A stretch of 64,000 nucleotides of DNA, taken from positions 124,001-188,000 of the forward strand of contig JAWKTN010000002.1 in NCBI GenBank assembly GCA_041399065.1, read 5' to 3'. Under the pieces are notes generated by a model. That model had not been told where the DNA came from, made no database searches, and worked only from the letters and a program-made list of their open reading frames with translations. A program made the position numbers and the translations under genes. How positions within the stretch are numbered: the stretch's first letter is position 1; every line of letters starts with the position of its first letter. Below, one piece after another: positions 46,041-54,504 of the stretch. This DNA is from JAGQPD01 sp020426865. GTDB lineage: Bacteria > Planctomycetota > Planctomycetia > Pirellulales > Pirellulaceae.

Positions 46041-46862
46041 TTCGGTGTCACCAAGTGTGATGCGGGCCTTGCGGGGCGTGTTGGTGAGTGCTTGCCGCGA
46101 ATTTGGGCGGTGCGGTGTTGAGGAGCGACTGGACAGTGGCAGTCGAGCGCCGGTTGATCGACCGGCGCCTCCCGCGCGCATGCGCGAAGGACTGTGAATT
46201 GTCAAAGAGCGGAGGCTGCTGTTGATTGTAGTGTTTTTCTCGGCGGATGTTAATGTCCACGCATAGCGACGCCGTTGGCGTCGCTATGCGTGGTTGCGTG
46301 AAGCCGGACGCCGTGGGCGGTTAGCTCGACTCGCTGCCCTTCGGCAGGTTCGGCGGTTGCTGGGCGGGGTGTGTCTGGTCGTGGACCTGCTTGAGCCGCG
46401 TGATAGTGACGTGCGTGTAGATTTGCGTGGTATCCAGCCGCTCGTGCCCCAGCAGCAGCTGTAGCGAACGCAGGTCGGCACCGTGCTGCATCATGAGCGT
46501 GGCCGCCGTGTGGCGCAGCAAGTGGCAACTCCCCCGCTGCTGGATCCCGACGCGGTTCAAATAGCCGCGGACGATCGCCGAGAGATTGTTGCGACAGAGC
46601 GGCCGACCGTGGTTGGAGATGAACAGCGTCGTCGCGCCCGTACGCGAGGCCAACTGCGGATGGACTTCTCGCAGATAGTGGCTGGTCCACTGCAGGGCCC
46701 GCAATCCAATCGGCACCACACGGTCCTTACCCCCTTTGCCGCGACGGGTCGTGATCGTGCCGCGTTGGGGTCAAGGTCGTAGACCGCCAAGTGAGAAAGC
46801 TCCTGGCAACGCATCGCCGTCGAGTAGAGCGTTTCCAGCATCGCGCGATCGCGAAGGCCCAG
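46036..46862 (+). repeat. Shared left-end repeat, copy 1
   Basis: About 830 bases nearly identical to 51772-52602, differing by scattered substitutions and short indels. It contains the unit's terminal sequence, three hairpin-forming inverted repeats and the 3' part of a tyrosine recombinase gene (minus strand). Identity ends abruptly after CGAAGGCCCA. Confidence 0.92.
46257..46293. other. Perfect 17-bp-stem hairpin in unit left end, copy 1
   Basis: A 17-base stem starting CCACGCATAGCGACGCC with a GTT loop is perfectly self-complementary. It lies about 215 bases from the unit boundary and just beyond the recombinase stop codon. It could be a terminator-like structure or a folded recombination site. 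Confidence 0.85.
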
Positions 46863-46870
46863 CGGCCTCT
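46321..46870 (-). pseudogene. Tyrosine recombinase, degraded copy 1
   Basis: The C-terminal catalytic domain is readable: TLYSTAMRCQEL (first Arg), HLLRHTAATLMMQHG (His-x-x-Arg) and LLGHERLDTTQIYTHV (His and Tyr nucleophile), ending in a natural-looking stop after LPKGSESS. A small deletion near 46755-46770 puts the first-Arg segment out of frame with the rest, and the N-terminal half is replaced by unrelated sequence at 46863. Copy 2 at 51952-52833 preserves the intact frame. Confidence 0.88.
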
Positions 46871-47115
46871 CGATCACACGCCACGGCAACCGCTGCCACG
46901 GTTGGCGCCCCAACGCAAGAATGTCAACAACAACGTGATCTGCCGCGTCGAACACGCTATGGCGAACGGCACGTCGTGCCAGACGGCGACTAATGATCTG
47001 AAAAAATGGTAAACTCCTCCGTCGTGACGTATAAGGGCCACATAAGCCCATTCACACACCGGTTGCAAAACCGGACACAGGGTCTTGTACCCCGCGCTCC
47101 CCTTCTTGTCCTGGG
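46871..47115. other. Unit 1 sequence beyond the recombinase break
   Basis: About 245 bases with no supported gene. A small perfect hairpin (CCGGTT GCAA AACCGG) is near 47060. The origin is unclear. Confidence 0.4.
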
Positions 47116-48073
47116 TCACCCGTCTGATGACGTCCAGCGCAGTCGGATGCGCTCCTGGAGACCCGCAGTTATTGCTTCCAGCTGCTGTAAGTTCATTCCT
47201 GCCAATTCGTCCGTATTGCTCACCGAAATACAAAGGATCTGCTGCAACGTGCGGATCAATTTGATTTCGCCTTCTTCCCTACCTTCTTCCCTACCTTCTT
47301 CCCTACCTTCTTCCCTGCCTTCTTCCCTGCCTTCTTCCTTTCCTTCCTTGATCCCCTCTTGATAGGATTGCCTTATCGCCCATTGATGGTCACGGAGCGC
47401 CTTTTCACGTGCGTCGTACATTGCTTTGTCCTCAGTGATTTCGGAGATCCGAACAATCGTTTCCGTCGCCTGCTGGATCTGTTGTTGTGGAAACAAACGC
47501 AATAGCTCTGCCGGTTCGTACTCGTGCATGCAATAGCCAGTACAACCAGCAGTCAAGCATGCTGGCCGTCTCCATCTCCTCCTCTCGGAGATTATACTTC
47601 CCGAATTCCAGCGTGTGAATGGTCAACGTCTCGTCGAGAGTTCGCCCAGTCTTTCGATCCGTGAACACGAACGCATGGTGGACCTGTTGGGAATCTTTCC
47701 ACAACAGTCCGTCCACCAGGCAGATCGAGAATGCCGGACGCAGTTCTTGATAGTCGTCTCCGGCGCGCAACTGGTCGGCGTAGATCTCGCAGCCATAGAA
47801 GACGATCCGCTGCACGAGACCATCGAAAACCGTCAATTGCACTTCGATGTTGTAAATCGCTCCGGAATCGTCCGCGGCCTTGACGTCGAGCACCGATAAC
47901 TTGTCGTCCTGAAAATCCCGTTCGTTGTAGGGATTCTCGATAGTAAGGTCCGTGATCGGCAATGACAATTCGAGGATCGAATTGAGCAGGCTCATCAGTA
48001 CGGTCTTGTTCCGTTCCGAGCCGAAGGTCTTTTTGAACGCGAAATCATTAGTAGGTCGAATCCCGATCGGCAT
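47116..48073 (-). pseudogene. Rpn/PD-(D/E)XK nuclease-family gene, frameshifted
   Basis: From the ATG at 48073 (MPIGIRPTNDFAFKKTFGSE) the first ~180 residues match Rpn-type recombination-promoting nucleases / PD-(D/E)XK transposase-like proteins, with the catalytic-site pattern LDVKAADDSGAIYNIEVQL. Near 47525 the frame shifts: WLLHA is followed in another frame by HEYEPAELLRLFPQQQ and ATETIVRISEI. The tail carries KEEGREEGREEG tetrapeptide repeats encoded by a 12-base tandem (47275-47345), common in this family. It is probably inactive unless the frameshift is an error. It is a passenger of unit 1. Confidence 0.85.
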
Positions 48074-48669
48074 TAGAAGGACTCCTACATCGGACGTTGG
48101 AGGCAATTCGAACGAAGGTGCGAATCCTGCGAAATTGTATCCAACGTTCGGCCAAATCGCGATGCCATGAAAACAAGCAGGGCGTCGATGACGGAAACGT
48201 CAGTTCCTGCAGTCATTTAGCACCTCTGCTCTTGTCGGCCAGGCAGACGGAGTGGTTGTTGCGAACGGCCGCGATATTCTGGCGGCGGGTCTACTGGCAC
48301 GCGGACATCTCAGCGGCACCAGGCCCCCTCACGCGGCCGCTGGACGCGGCCCTCGAGCCGCTCGTCTGCTGGACGGTCGTGGCAGTCCCCGTTCTTCCCA
48401 CGTGCAGCCAGCGTCACACATTACCGCCACCGGACACCTAGCCGTGCCAAGCGTGACCACGTCACACAACGAGCGAATCTTTTCACGCGGCCTGCGGCCG
48501 CTTTCACTCTCGCTGCGCGCCGACGTCGACAATTCACCGCTCATTCCAACGAACACAGACGCACGCGTGTCTCTTGCGAGCCACGTCGCACTCGCGCGGC
48601 CCTTCCTAGTCGCCGCCATCTTCCCACACTGACACACACCACTCCAACGGGGTATCGGTAACCATTGGT
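48074..48669. other. Gene-poor passenger DNA
   Basis: About 600 bases between the Rpn remnant and the IS66 remnant. The only long frames are GC-rich and lack any recognisable motif on either strand; I see no gene. Confidence 0.45.
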
Positions 48670-48727
48670 TGTCACCTAGAAAATGCGTGCCAATCGACCG
48701 TCTGTGTCTCCATTTTAGTATTACAAG
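48670..48727. repeat. 58-bp IS-end-like repeat, copy 1
   Basis: Matches 54447-54504 at 54 of 58 positions (TGTCACCTAGAAAA ... TTTAGTATTACAAG). Here it directly abuts the truncated 3' end of an IS66 tnpC, so it is probably one end of that element. Confidence 0.85.
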
Positions 48728-49350
48728 CGACTTTCCAGGGTTTTTTCGTCCTCAAGGGCGATCACCTCCTGGTAATGTTCGATCACACGAATACGTCGCT
48801 GAGGCATTTCGATTTCCTCACGCACGAAGCGATGGAATCGTCTAGCATTCGGATGATGAAGAATCTCGGGAGGTACCGTTGCTTCATCGAGTGGGTGAAA
48901 CACTTTTTCTCGTTGCGTCTGGGGCGGAATCACGCGACGCTTCCGCCCCTTGGATGTACGACGCCGCCTGGCCGATGACTCGGGGGCATCCGTCGTCAAT
49001 GGCAGCGAGAAAGATGTCGCCGATTCGCCAACATCGAGAATGTCATCGGTCGTGTCGTTGACGATACCCGACGGCAACGTGATCTTTGCGATATCGTTGC
49101 TGGGGGACGACGGCACATCGCCGGGAAGGTCGCCAGGAGTGGTTTCCTCGCCATCATCCTGGTCACCGCACTCCTGCTCGGTGTCGTCGTCGAAGTCGCC
49201 GTCGATGAAGCGTTCTCGGCGGCAACCATAGAGCTCCTGCTCCAACTCCGCAATATATGCCTTCTGCTCGTCATGAAGGTCGTACAGTTCGACGATGAGT
49301 GTGTGACACTCTTCAAGCTTTGGGGGAAGTTCGATCCGTCTCTTCGGCAC
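48721..49350 (-). pseudogene. tnpC: IS66 transposase TnpC, truncated
   Basis: Read from the GTG at 49350 (PKRRIELPPKLEECHTLIVE) with GGAGCG just upstream. Coiled-coil LIVELYDLHDEQKAYIAELEQELYGCRRERF is typical of the TnpC N-terminus, followed by the variable acidic linker and EEIEMPQRRIRVIEHYQEVI, the start of the zinc region. It then stops at ESRL inside the 58-base IS-end repeat, so the catalytic core is deleted. Confidence 0.8.
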
Positions 49351-49450
49351 GTGCTTCGCTCCTGCAAATGGCCAAAGGCCAAAAGAAAACCCGCCACGCA
49401 AAGAACTACGTGGCGGGCAGCCGAAGTGTTTGGTCGATCGACAAAAAATG

Positions 49451-49819
49451 TCACGCCGTCGCATTGACGACTGGGTGATGTCGCAATCGCTGGCGGACGG
49501 AGTTCAGGTCAATACCGTCCAAGATCAGTGATAGCTGTGACGTTGTCAGCTCGATCCCGGTTTGATCGCTAGCGGAAATGGTTGGCAATTGAAAAGTCCC
49601 TCGCTCCAACTGTCGGTACCAGATCCAAAAACCGCTGCCATCCCAATGCAGGATCTTGAGCATGTCATGTCGATTGTTGACAAACACAAAGAGGTGCCCC
49701 GACGCCGGGTCTTGCTGAAGGACTGCCTCGGTCAAGGCAATCAGAGCGAGAAAACTCTTTCGCATATCTGTCGGTCCCTTCGCGAGAAACACTTTGGTTT
49801 GTGGGGAAAGCAAGAACAT
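49451..49819 (-). CDS. tnpB: IS66 accessory protein TnpB
   Basis: 122 residues from the ATG at 49819 (MFLLSPQTKVFLAKGPTDMR). It has the TnpB pattern PTDMRKSFLALIALTEAVL, DPASGHLFVFVNNRHDMLKILHWDGSGFWIWYRQLERGTF. The frame appears intact and of normal length. It is not expected to act without a functional tnpC. Confidence 0.88.
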   Translation of the reverse strand: MFLLSPQTKVFLAKGPTDMRKSFLALIALTEAVLQQDPASGHLFVFVNNRHDMLKILHWDGSGFWIWYRQLERGTFQLPTISASDQTGIELTTSQLSLILDGIDLNSVRQRLRHHPVVNATA

Positions 49820-49820
49820 C

Positions 49821-50157
49821 TCACACCTCCCTTGGGCCGAGCGTTGCCAAGATACCACGCAACGTGTCGGGATCGAATCCCGTTGCGACACGTATCACAC
49901 AGCCGCTGGTGTGGACCACCTCAATGGGCGGCGTGCACACTGGCACCTTTACTGCCACAAGGGCGTCTGTCCCCGTGGCCTGCGGAACCGCTACTACACC
50001 GTCACGCTGACGTAGCTGTCCCTGCCACCAAGTAGTACTGGTGCACCGAAATGCCACGCTGCTGGCAAAAGGAGGCGACGGTGACGCCCAACGCCTTCCT
50101 TTCGCGAAGCATCCGCCGCCAATAACGCTCTTTGCCCTTGTCTGTTTTTGTCGCCAT
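49821..50157 (-). pseudogene. tnpA: IS66 accessory protein TnpA, frameshifted
   Basis: From the ATG at 50157, preceded by AGGAGG, the frame reads MATKTDKGKERYWRRMLRER then ASFCQQRGISVHQYY, a standard TnpA helix-turn-helix opening, but stops after ~51 codons. The continuation (WWQGQLRQRDGVVAVPQ and further to 49821) is in another frame, so one or two bases were lost near 50030. Confidence 0.75.
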
Positions 50158-50311
50158 CTTACTGGCCTCCTATGTTGCTAGTAGGGAAATCCACCATGCT
50201 AGCAAGCCTGGCCAGACGCGCTGGATGGAACGGTCACGACGAGGAAGCTTCTTCGCCCGCGGAATCCGCTAAGGCCCCGGTGAATCAGAAGGGGGCTCCC
50301 AACCGCCGGCA

Positions 50312-50480
50312 GTCGCAATGCTCGGTCGACGGCATCCTTGAAGTGCCCATGTCACGATTCGACGTCGCCATTCTCGTGCGGCTTGCCGACGTTGACGCGG
50401 TGGCCACGCAATCCGTACTGGGCGAGCAGATCGTGGTACTGCGTGGCGAATTCCTTTTCGCTCGAGTTATTGTTGACCGC
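50312..50480 (-). pseudogene. istA: IS21 transposase (IstA) fragment
   Basis: Minus-strand translation gives EFATQYHDLLAQYGLRGHRV followed by NVGKPHENGDVES, a stop, then HGHFKDAVDRALRL. This matches the segment of IS21 IstA around the catalytic Glu (usually PGESHENGVVEQ-H). Only ~55 codons remain and an internal stop replaces the next residue. Confidence 0.7.
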
Positions 50481-50500
50481 GGCGGACTTGCGTTGATAAG

Positions 50501-51103
50501 TCAGTTAATACCGGCGCGGATTCGGTTTTTCACATCGGAAAGCTCAGCAACGTGCTCTCCAGTCTCCGAACAATGAAGTACGTGATCGCAGACTGCGATA
50601 GCGAACTCTTGGACAGCGACACCATTTCCCGCGAGAGCCACGTGGTTCCGTCCCAGCCGAGACAGAAAACTCACAATTGGATTGGGTGTACGAGCAGGTA
50701 ACCTCTCAAAATCCGTGCGCGAATAAGAAAGCACAGCCAAGAGAGACACGGAATAAGTAAACAAATCATCCGCGGACTTAGTGGCATCGAGAAAGTCATA
50801 TAATCCGATCATTCGTGCAACAGCAAGGATCGACAGTATGGCAATTGCGCGGTGACACTCGTCAATCGATGGTTGTCTGAATTCTTCCGATGTACGCAGT
50901 TCATTTTGCCAGATCGCCTGTGGGTCATTCGTAACGATACCGTCGATTAGCGACTCTACTTGCCGGGTACCCAAATGTATCGCGAGACTGATTCTACCTA
51001 ACCTATAGTCCCAATCACTTTGTGAACGAGCGTCGCGGAGCGCCAGAGTCAGGTCGTGTACCTCATTGTCGAGCGAAAATACTAACATTTGTGCTACTTT
51101 CAA
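50501..51103 (-). CDS. Putative immunity protein for RHS toxin tip 1
   Basis: A 200-residue protein, mostly helical, not recognised. It begins 11 bases after the stop of the RHS-core fragment at 51115-51774, the position usually held by the immunity gene of a polymorphic toxin. There is no signal peptide; a moderately hydrophobic stretch (AIAILSILAVARMIGLYDFL) is near the middle. It ends next to an IS21 scrap. The immunity role is inferred from position only; an uncharacterised accessory protein is possible. Confidence 0.6.
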   Translation of the reverse strand: MKVAQMLVFSLDNEVHDLTLALRDARSQSDWDYRLGRISLAIHLGTRQVESLIDGIVTNDPQAIWQNELRTSEEFRQPSIDECHRAIAILSILAVARMIGLYDFLDATKSADDLFTYSVSLLAVLSYSRTDFERLPARTPNPIVSFLSRLGRNHVALAGNGVAVQEFAIAVCDHVLHCSETGEHVAELSDVKNRIRAGIN

Positions 51104-51114
51104 ACATTCCCAAA

Positions 51115-51774
51115 CTAAAAGAATCTCAAATTATGGCCGTGCCGATTTTCAACATCGACGCGGTATCCGTCCCTGCCGAAGTTTTCGGAGAAAACTTGCC
51201 CTCGTTCAACTGTGTATCCAAAAGGTGGATATCGATTTAAGTCCTCACTCGCATGAATAATTGCTGTGCGGAGGTCTCGTTGGAGGCGATTAGCAGGAAA
51301 CCAATTCGCTGCCATCGTAATCACATAGAGCTCTTCCAGTTTTTGTTGTACTTGTCGCACGCCTACGCCAGGTTCCTTCGGTCCAAAGGCTGTTGTCTCT
51401 ACCGTTCGTCCTGCTCCCCCTCTAAGCCCTGCATTCTCCTGCGCCTGCACGGTTACTCGGTTTGGCATCGCCCCGCACCCCGCGCCATCGTCGTCCTGCG
51501 GCAATAGGTGAGTTGCAACGTAATCAGCAACACAGTCTACCACGGCAACGGCACCCAAGATCCCGATGCCTACGACTGTGATTTTCGCAAGGTTGGCGAC
51601 GAGTGTCCCTACACTTATCGTACTAACGGTATTAAGATACCCTGAAGGATCGAAAAACTGCACGGGATCATTAGCACCGTAGACATACTTGTGAATTGTA
51701 AAGGGTGCGTACGCAAATCCTTCGAAGTCATCGAGCCGATTGAACCTCCCTGTAGCGGGATCATAAAATCTGGC
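51115..51774 (-). CDS. RHS core fragment with toxin tip 1 (5'-truncated)
   Basis: The frame opens at the unit boundary with ARFYDPATGRFNRLDD, then HKYVYGANDPVQFFDPSGYL, the conserved end of the RHS core that precedes the self-cleaved toxin tip. A hydrophobic segment follows (LAKITVVGIGILGAVAVVDC), then ~110 residues of variable tip ending GYRVDVENRHGHNLRFF. The tip is not recognised. The upstream RHS shell is absent, and no start or signal precedes the core, so it is silent unless joined to an upstream RHS gene. A putative immunity gene follows by 11 bases. Confidence 0.8.
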   Translation of the reverse strand, partial: ARFYDPATGRFNRLDDFEGFAYAPFTIHKYVYGANDPVQFFDPSGYLNTVSTISVGTLVANLAKITVVGIGILGAVAVVDCVADYVATHLLPQDDDGAGCGAMPNRVTVQAQENAGLRGGAGRTVETTAFGPKEPGVGVRQVQQKLEELYVITMAANWFPANRLQRDLRTAIIHASEDLNRYPPFGYTVERGQVFSENFGRDGYRVDVENRHGHNLRFF

Positions 51775-52602
51775 GCTTCGGTGTCACCAAGTGTGATGCG
51801 GGCCTTGCGGGGCGTGTTGGTGAGTGTTTGCCGCGAATTTGGGCGGTGCGGTGTTGAGGAGCGACTGGACAGTGGCAGTCGAGCGCCGGTTGATCGAGCG
51901 GCGCCTCCCGCGCGCATGCGCGAAGGACTGTGAATTGTCAAAGAGCGGAGGCTACTGTTGATTGTAGTGTTTTTCTCGGCGGATGTAAATGTCCACGCAT
52001 AGCGACGCCGTTGGCGTCGCTATGGCGTGGTTGCAAAGCCGGACGCCGTGGGCAGTTAGCTCGACTCTGCCCTTCGGCAGGTTCGGCGGTTGCTGGGCGG
52101 GGTGTGTCTGGTCGTGGACCTGCTTGAGCCGCGTGATAGTGACGTGCGTGTAGATTTGCGTGGTATCCAGCCGCTCGTGCCCCAGCAGCAGCTGTAGCGA
52201 ACGCAGGTCGGCACCGTGCTGCATCATGAGCGTGGCCGCTGTGTGGCGCAGCAAGTGGCAACTCCCCCGCTGCTGGATCCCGACGCGGTTCAAATAGCCG
52301 CGGACGATCGCCGAGAGATTGTTGCGACAGAGCGGCCGACCGTGGTTGGAGATGAACAGCGTCGTCGCGCCCGTACGCGAGGCCAACTGCGGATGGACTT
52401 CTCGCAGATAGTGGCTGGTCCACTGCAGGGCCCGCGTGCCAATCGGCACCACACGGTCCTTACCCCCTTTGCCGCGACGGATCGTGATCGTGCCGCGCGA
52501 CGCATCGAGGTCATAGACGGCCAAATGGCATAGTTCCTGGCAACGCATCGCCGTCGAGTAAAGTGTTTCCAGCATCGCGCGATCGCGAAGGCCCAATGGA
52601 GT
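51772..52602 (+). repeat. Shared left-end repeat, copy 2
   Basis: Second copy of the ~830-base unit end. Here the recombinase frame continues intact beyond the repeat, while copy 1 diverges. Confidence 0.92.
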
Positions 52603-52833
52603 CGCTACGTCGGGCTGCTCAAGCAGACGCTCGACGTCGGTGAGCGACAACGATCCGGTCGGCAATCGACGCTCCGGCTTGGGAAGTTCCCAATCGATCG
52701 TCGGATCAGTGGCCAGGATGCGGGACCGGATCAGATACTGCAGCCAACGACGAATCGCCATCAAGTACGATGCCTGCGCACGACGATCGTAGACCCTCCA
52801 CGACGATCGTAGACCCTCCATATGTCTCAACAT
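51952..52833 (-). CDS. Tyrosine recombinase/integrase (copy 2)
   Basis: 293 residues. The part from SYLMAIRRWLQYLIRSRILA on is a normal core-binding domain end plus catalytic domain: TLYSTAMRCQEL (Arg I), RRGKGGKDRVVPIG (Lys), HLLRHTAATLMMQHG (HxxR), LGHERLDTTQIYTHVTI (His, Tyr). Catalytic residues appear complete. The N-terminus is short, and its first 15 codons are made from a 20-base tandem repeat, so the true N-terminal domain may have been lost. A 2-base difference from copy 1 near the end also extends the C-terminus. Likely the enzyme, or a relic of the enzyme, that moved the units. Confidence 0.88.
   Translation of the reverse strand: MLRHMEGLRSSWRVYDRRAQASYLMAIRRWLQYLIRSRILATDPTIDWELPKPERRLPTGSLSLTDVERLLEQPDVATPLGLRDRAMLETLYSTAMRCQELCHLAVYDLDASRGTITIRRGKGGKDRVVPIGTRALQWTSHYLREVHPQLASRTGATTLFISNHGRPLCRNNLSAIVRGYLNRVGIQQRGSCHLLRHTAATLMMQHGADLRSLQLLLGHERLDTTQIYTHVTITRLKQVHDQTHPAQQPPNLPKGRVELTAHGVRLCNHAIATPTASLCVDIYIRREKHYNQQ
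51993..52030. other. Matching hairpin in unit left end, copy 2
   Basis: Same stem-loop as at 46257-46293 with one extra G bulged in the right arm. A second smaller inverted repeat (GCGCCGGT-TGATCG-type) lies at 46147-46169 in copy 1 and 51883-51905 in copy 2. Confidence 0.8.
52781..52820. repeat. 20-bp tandem duplication with GTAGACCCTCCA
   Basis: CGACGATCGTAGACCCTCCA occurs twice in direct succession at the 5' end of the recombinase gene. The 12-base core GTAGACCCTCCA also occurs twice at 54393 and 54425. Confidence 0.9.
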
Positions 52834-53062
52834 CTAGTTTTGGCTCGCAAGGTCCCGGTAGCTACGCCCTCGTCAGCAACAGGTCAAGGGCGGGAACTGC
52901 TAGCACTTGTTGCTTCTAGCGTGAAACGGGCGAAGCCGGTGCGATACTGGCAGGGGGATCCGCCGGCGGCTTCGCATACGGTGGTTGCGTACATGCGTGT
53001 ATAGGTATATTGTATCTGTACGCTTACAACCTGTTTCCACTCGTTTCTAGGAGGGTGACACA

Positions 53063-54130
53063 ATGGCACGGCTTCGTTCGCGTGTGTTTGATCCGGCAGT
53101 CAAGGGAGTCTATCACTTGTACAACCGCTGTGTGCGAGGGTTGTTCATGTTGGGGGAGACGGAGCAAGAAGGGGAAGTCGTCAAGTTTCGACGCGGTTGG
53201 GTGACCGATTTGATGCAGCAGATGGTGGCGATCGTACTGATCGACATCGCCTTTGCGACGATGGATAACCACGTGCATGTGATTGGGAGGAATCGACCGG
53301 GGTTGGGGACACTTGACCGATCGGGAGGTGCGCGTCGGTGGTTGATCTTGATGCGGATGCGACGAAATGGGACATGGTTGGTGAAGCCGCCGACCGAGGA
53401 GCAGATCAATCGGGAGCTGAGTAAGAAACCGCAGCATGGGACCCGCAAGCCGGGTGCCGGTGCGAAACGAAACGACACCATAATCGTGCGAGTGAATTGC
53501 GGGAGCGGCTGGCGGACGTTTTCCTGGTTCATGGGTACATTTCAGGATGCATTTCGCGGAAGATCAACCGCGACGACGAGAACTACGGGACCTGCTGGTC
53601 GGGCCCATTCAAGTTGGACGAGCTGGCCGATGATGCGGCGATCTTGACGTGTGGCGTGTATATTGACTTGAATTGGATTGCAGCATAGATGGCGGAGACG
53701 CCGGAGGAATCGACCGACACTCGATCGGTCATCGCATTGCGATGTTACGGCAGGACGGGGAGGCGGAGGATTCGGCGGGCGAATTAGTGGTTGAGATTGA
53801 TGGTTGGCTATGTCCATTGGAGTTGCATGAGGATCGCGACGTCAATGACGAGCGTCACTTCACATCACAAACGGGGAAGCGTGCCTCGGACATGGGGATA
53901 CTGCCGATGACGTTGATGCACTACATCAAGTTATTGGACTGGCTTAGCCGCCTGATGCGGACGGGGAAGCGGGGGCGGATCCCAAGGGATTGCCACCGAT
54001 TTTAGAGCGGTTGGGTTTTGACACGGACGGATTTGTGGCGAGCGTTCGGGGGATGGCCGAGTTATTGGGCAAGAAGCTGGGTGGATCGGCAACGGCGGCG
54101 GAACCGTCGGTCAGCGCCTCAGGCCAATAG
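53063..54130 (+). pseudogene. RAYT-like (Y1/TnpA-REP) transposase, multiply frameshifted
   Basis: A GGAGGG ribosome site precedes the ATG. The frame opens MARLRSRVFDPAVKGVYHLY NR and carries the HUH metal motif in ATMDNHVHVIGRNRPGL. Later family segments appear in other frames: RKINRDDENYGTCWSGPFK and ILTCGVYIDLN (frame of 53497), LPMTLMHYIKLLDWLSRLMR then GKRGRIPRD (frame of 53673), and ILERLGFDTDGFVASVRGMA (to the stop at 54128-54130). At least three frameshifts break one ~355-codon gene. The original enzyme would move single-stranded DNA with hairpin ends. Confidence 0.82.
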
Positions 54131-54446
54131 GGCTATCGAGGGGGGCGGATCCTGTCGTCCTCACGCTGGCAATTCTTTTTTCTATCGCGGATTGGGATCG
54201 GCAAACGTCGATGGCAGCGAGTCTGGTCCACCGCCCCATCTTGCACCATTTCCGTGTCAGCATCGCATCATTTACGTCTTCGCGGGCCACTTCTCGCCGA
54301 ACAACGCCCACCTCCAGCATTGCCGAGCACGCAATCGCCTCCTCCCAACCGCCCCAGTCTGTGCAACCTGCCATCCAACCTGCTTCCAAATTGTAGACCC
54401 TCCATTTACCTTTGCCTCCAAATTGTAGACCCTCCATTTACCTTGC
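54131..54446. other. Spacer with 32-bp tandem repeat
   Basis: No supported gene. At 54388-54440 a 32-base unit (CCAAATTGTAGACCCTCCAT...) is tandemly duplicated; its core equals the 12-base repeat at the recombinase 5' end. Confidence 0.6.
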
Positions 54447-54504
54447 TGTCACCTAGAAAACGCGTGCCAATGGTCCGTCTGTGTCTCTATTTTAGTATTA
54501 CAAG
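54447..54504. repeat. 58-bp IS-end-like repeat, copy 2 (solo)
   Basis: Same sequence as 48670-48727 with four substitutions, but with no IS66 gene attached. It supplies the last few codons and the stop of the adjacent small gene. Confidence 0.85.

Larger units (their letters stand above)
48721..50157 (-). mobile_element. Decayed IS66-type element (second, unrelated copy)
   Basis: Minus-strand order tnpA (frameshifted), tnpB (intact), tnpC (3'-truncated). It differs clearly in sequence from the copy at 40.1 kb. The 58-base repeat marks its left edge. Confidence 0.82.

Noticed and set aside
46257..46293. tRNA or structured riboswitch at the perfect hairpin
   Set aside because: There is only one long stem, no cloverleaf and no conserved riboswitch core; treated as part of the mobile unit's end.
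48252..48632. 126-codon plus-strand frame between the Rpn and IS66 remnants
   Set aside because: Arg/Ala/Pro-rich composition typical of a non-coding GC-rich frame; no motif.
50148..50576. 142-codon plus-strand frame
   Set aside because: Its middle is the antisense of the IS21 IstA fragment, which explains its coding-like look.
54111..54437. 108-codon minus-strand frame starting in the tandem repeat
   Set aside because: Its openness comes from the duplicated 32-base unit; the remainder has no protein pattern.
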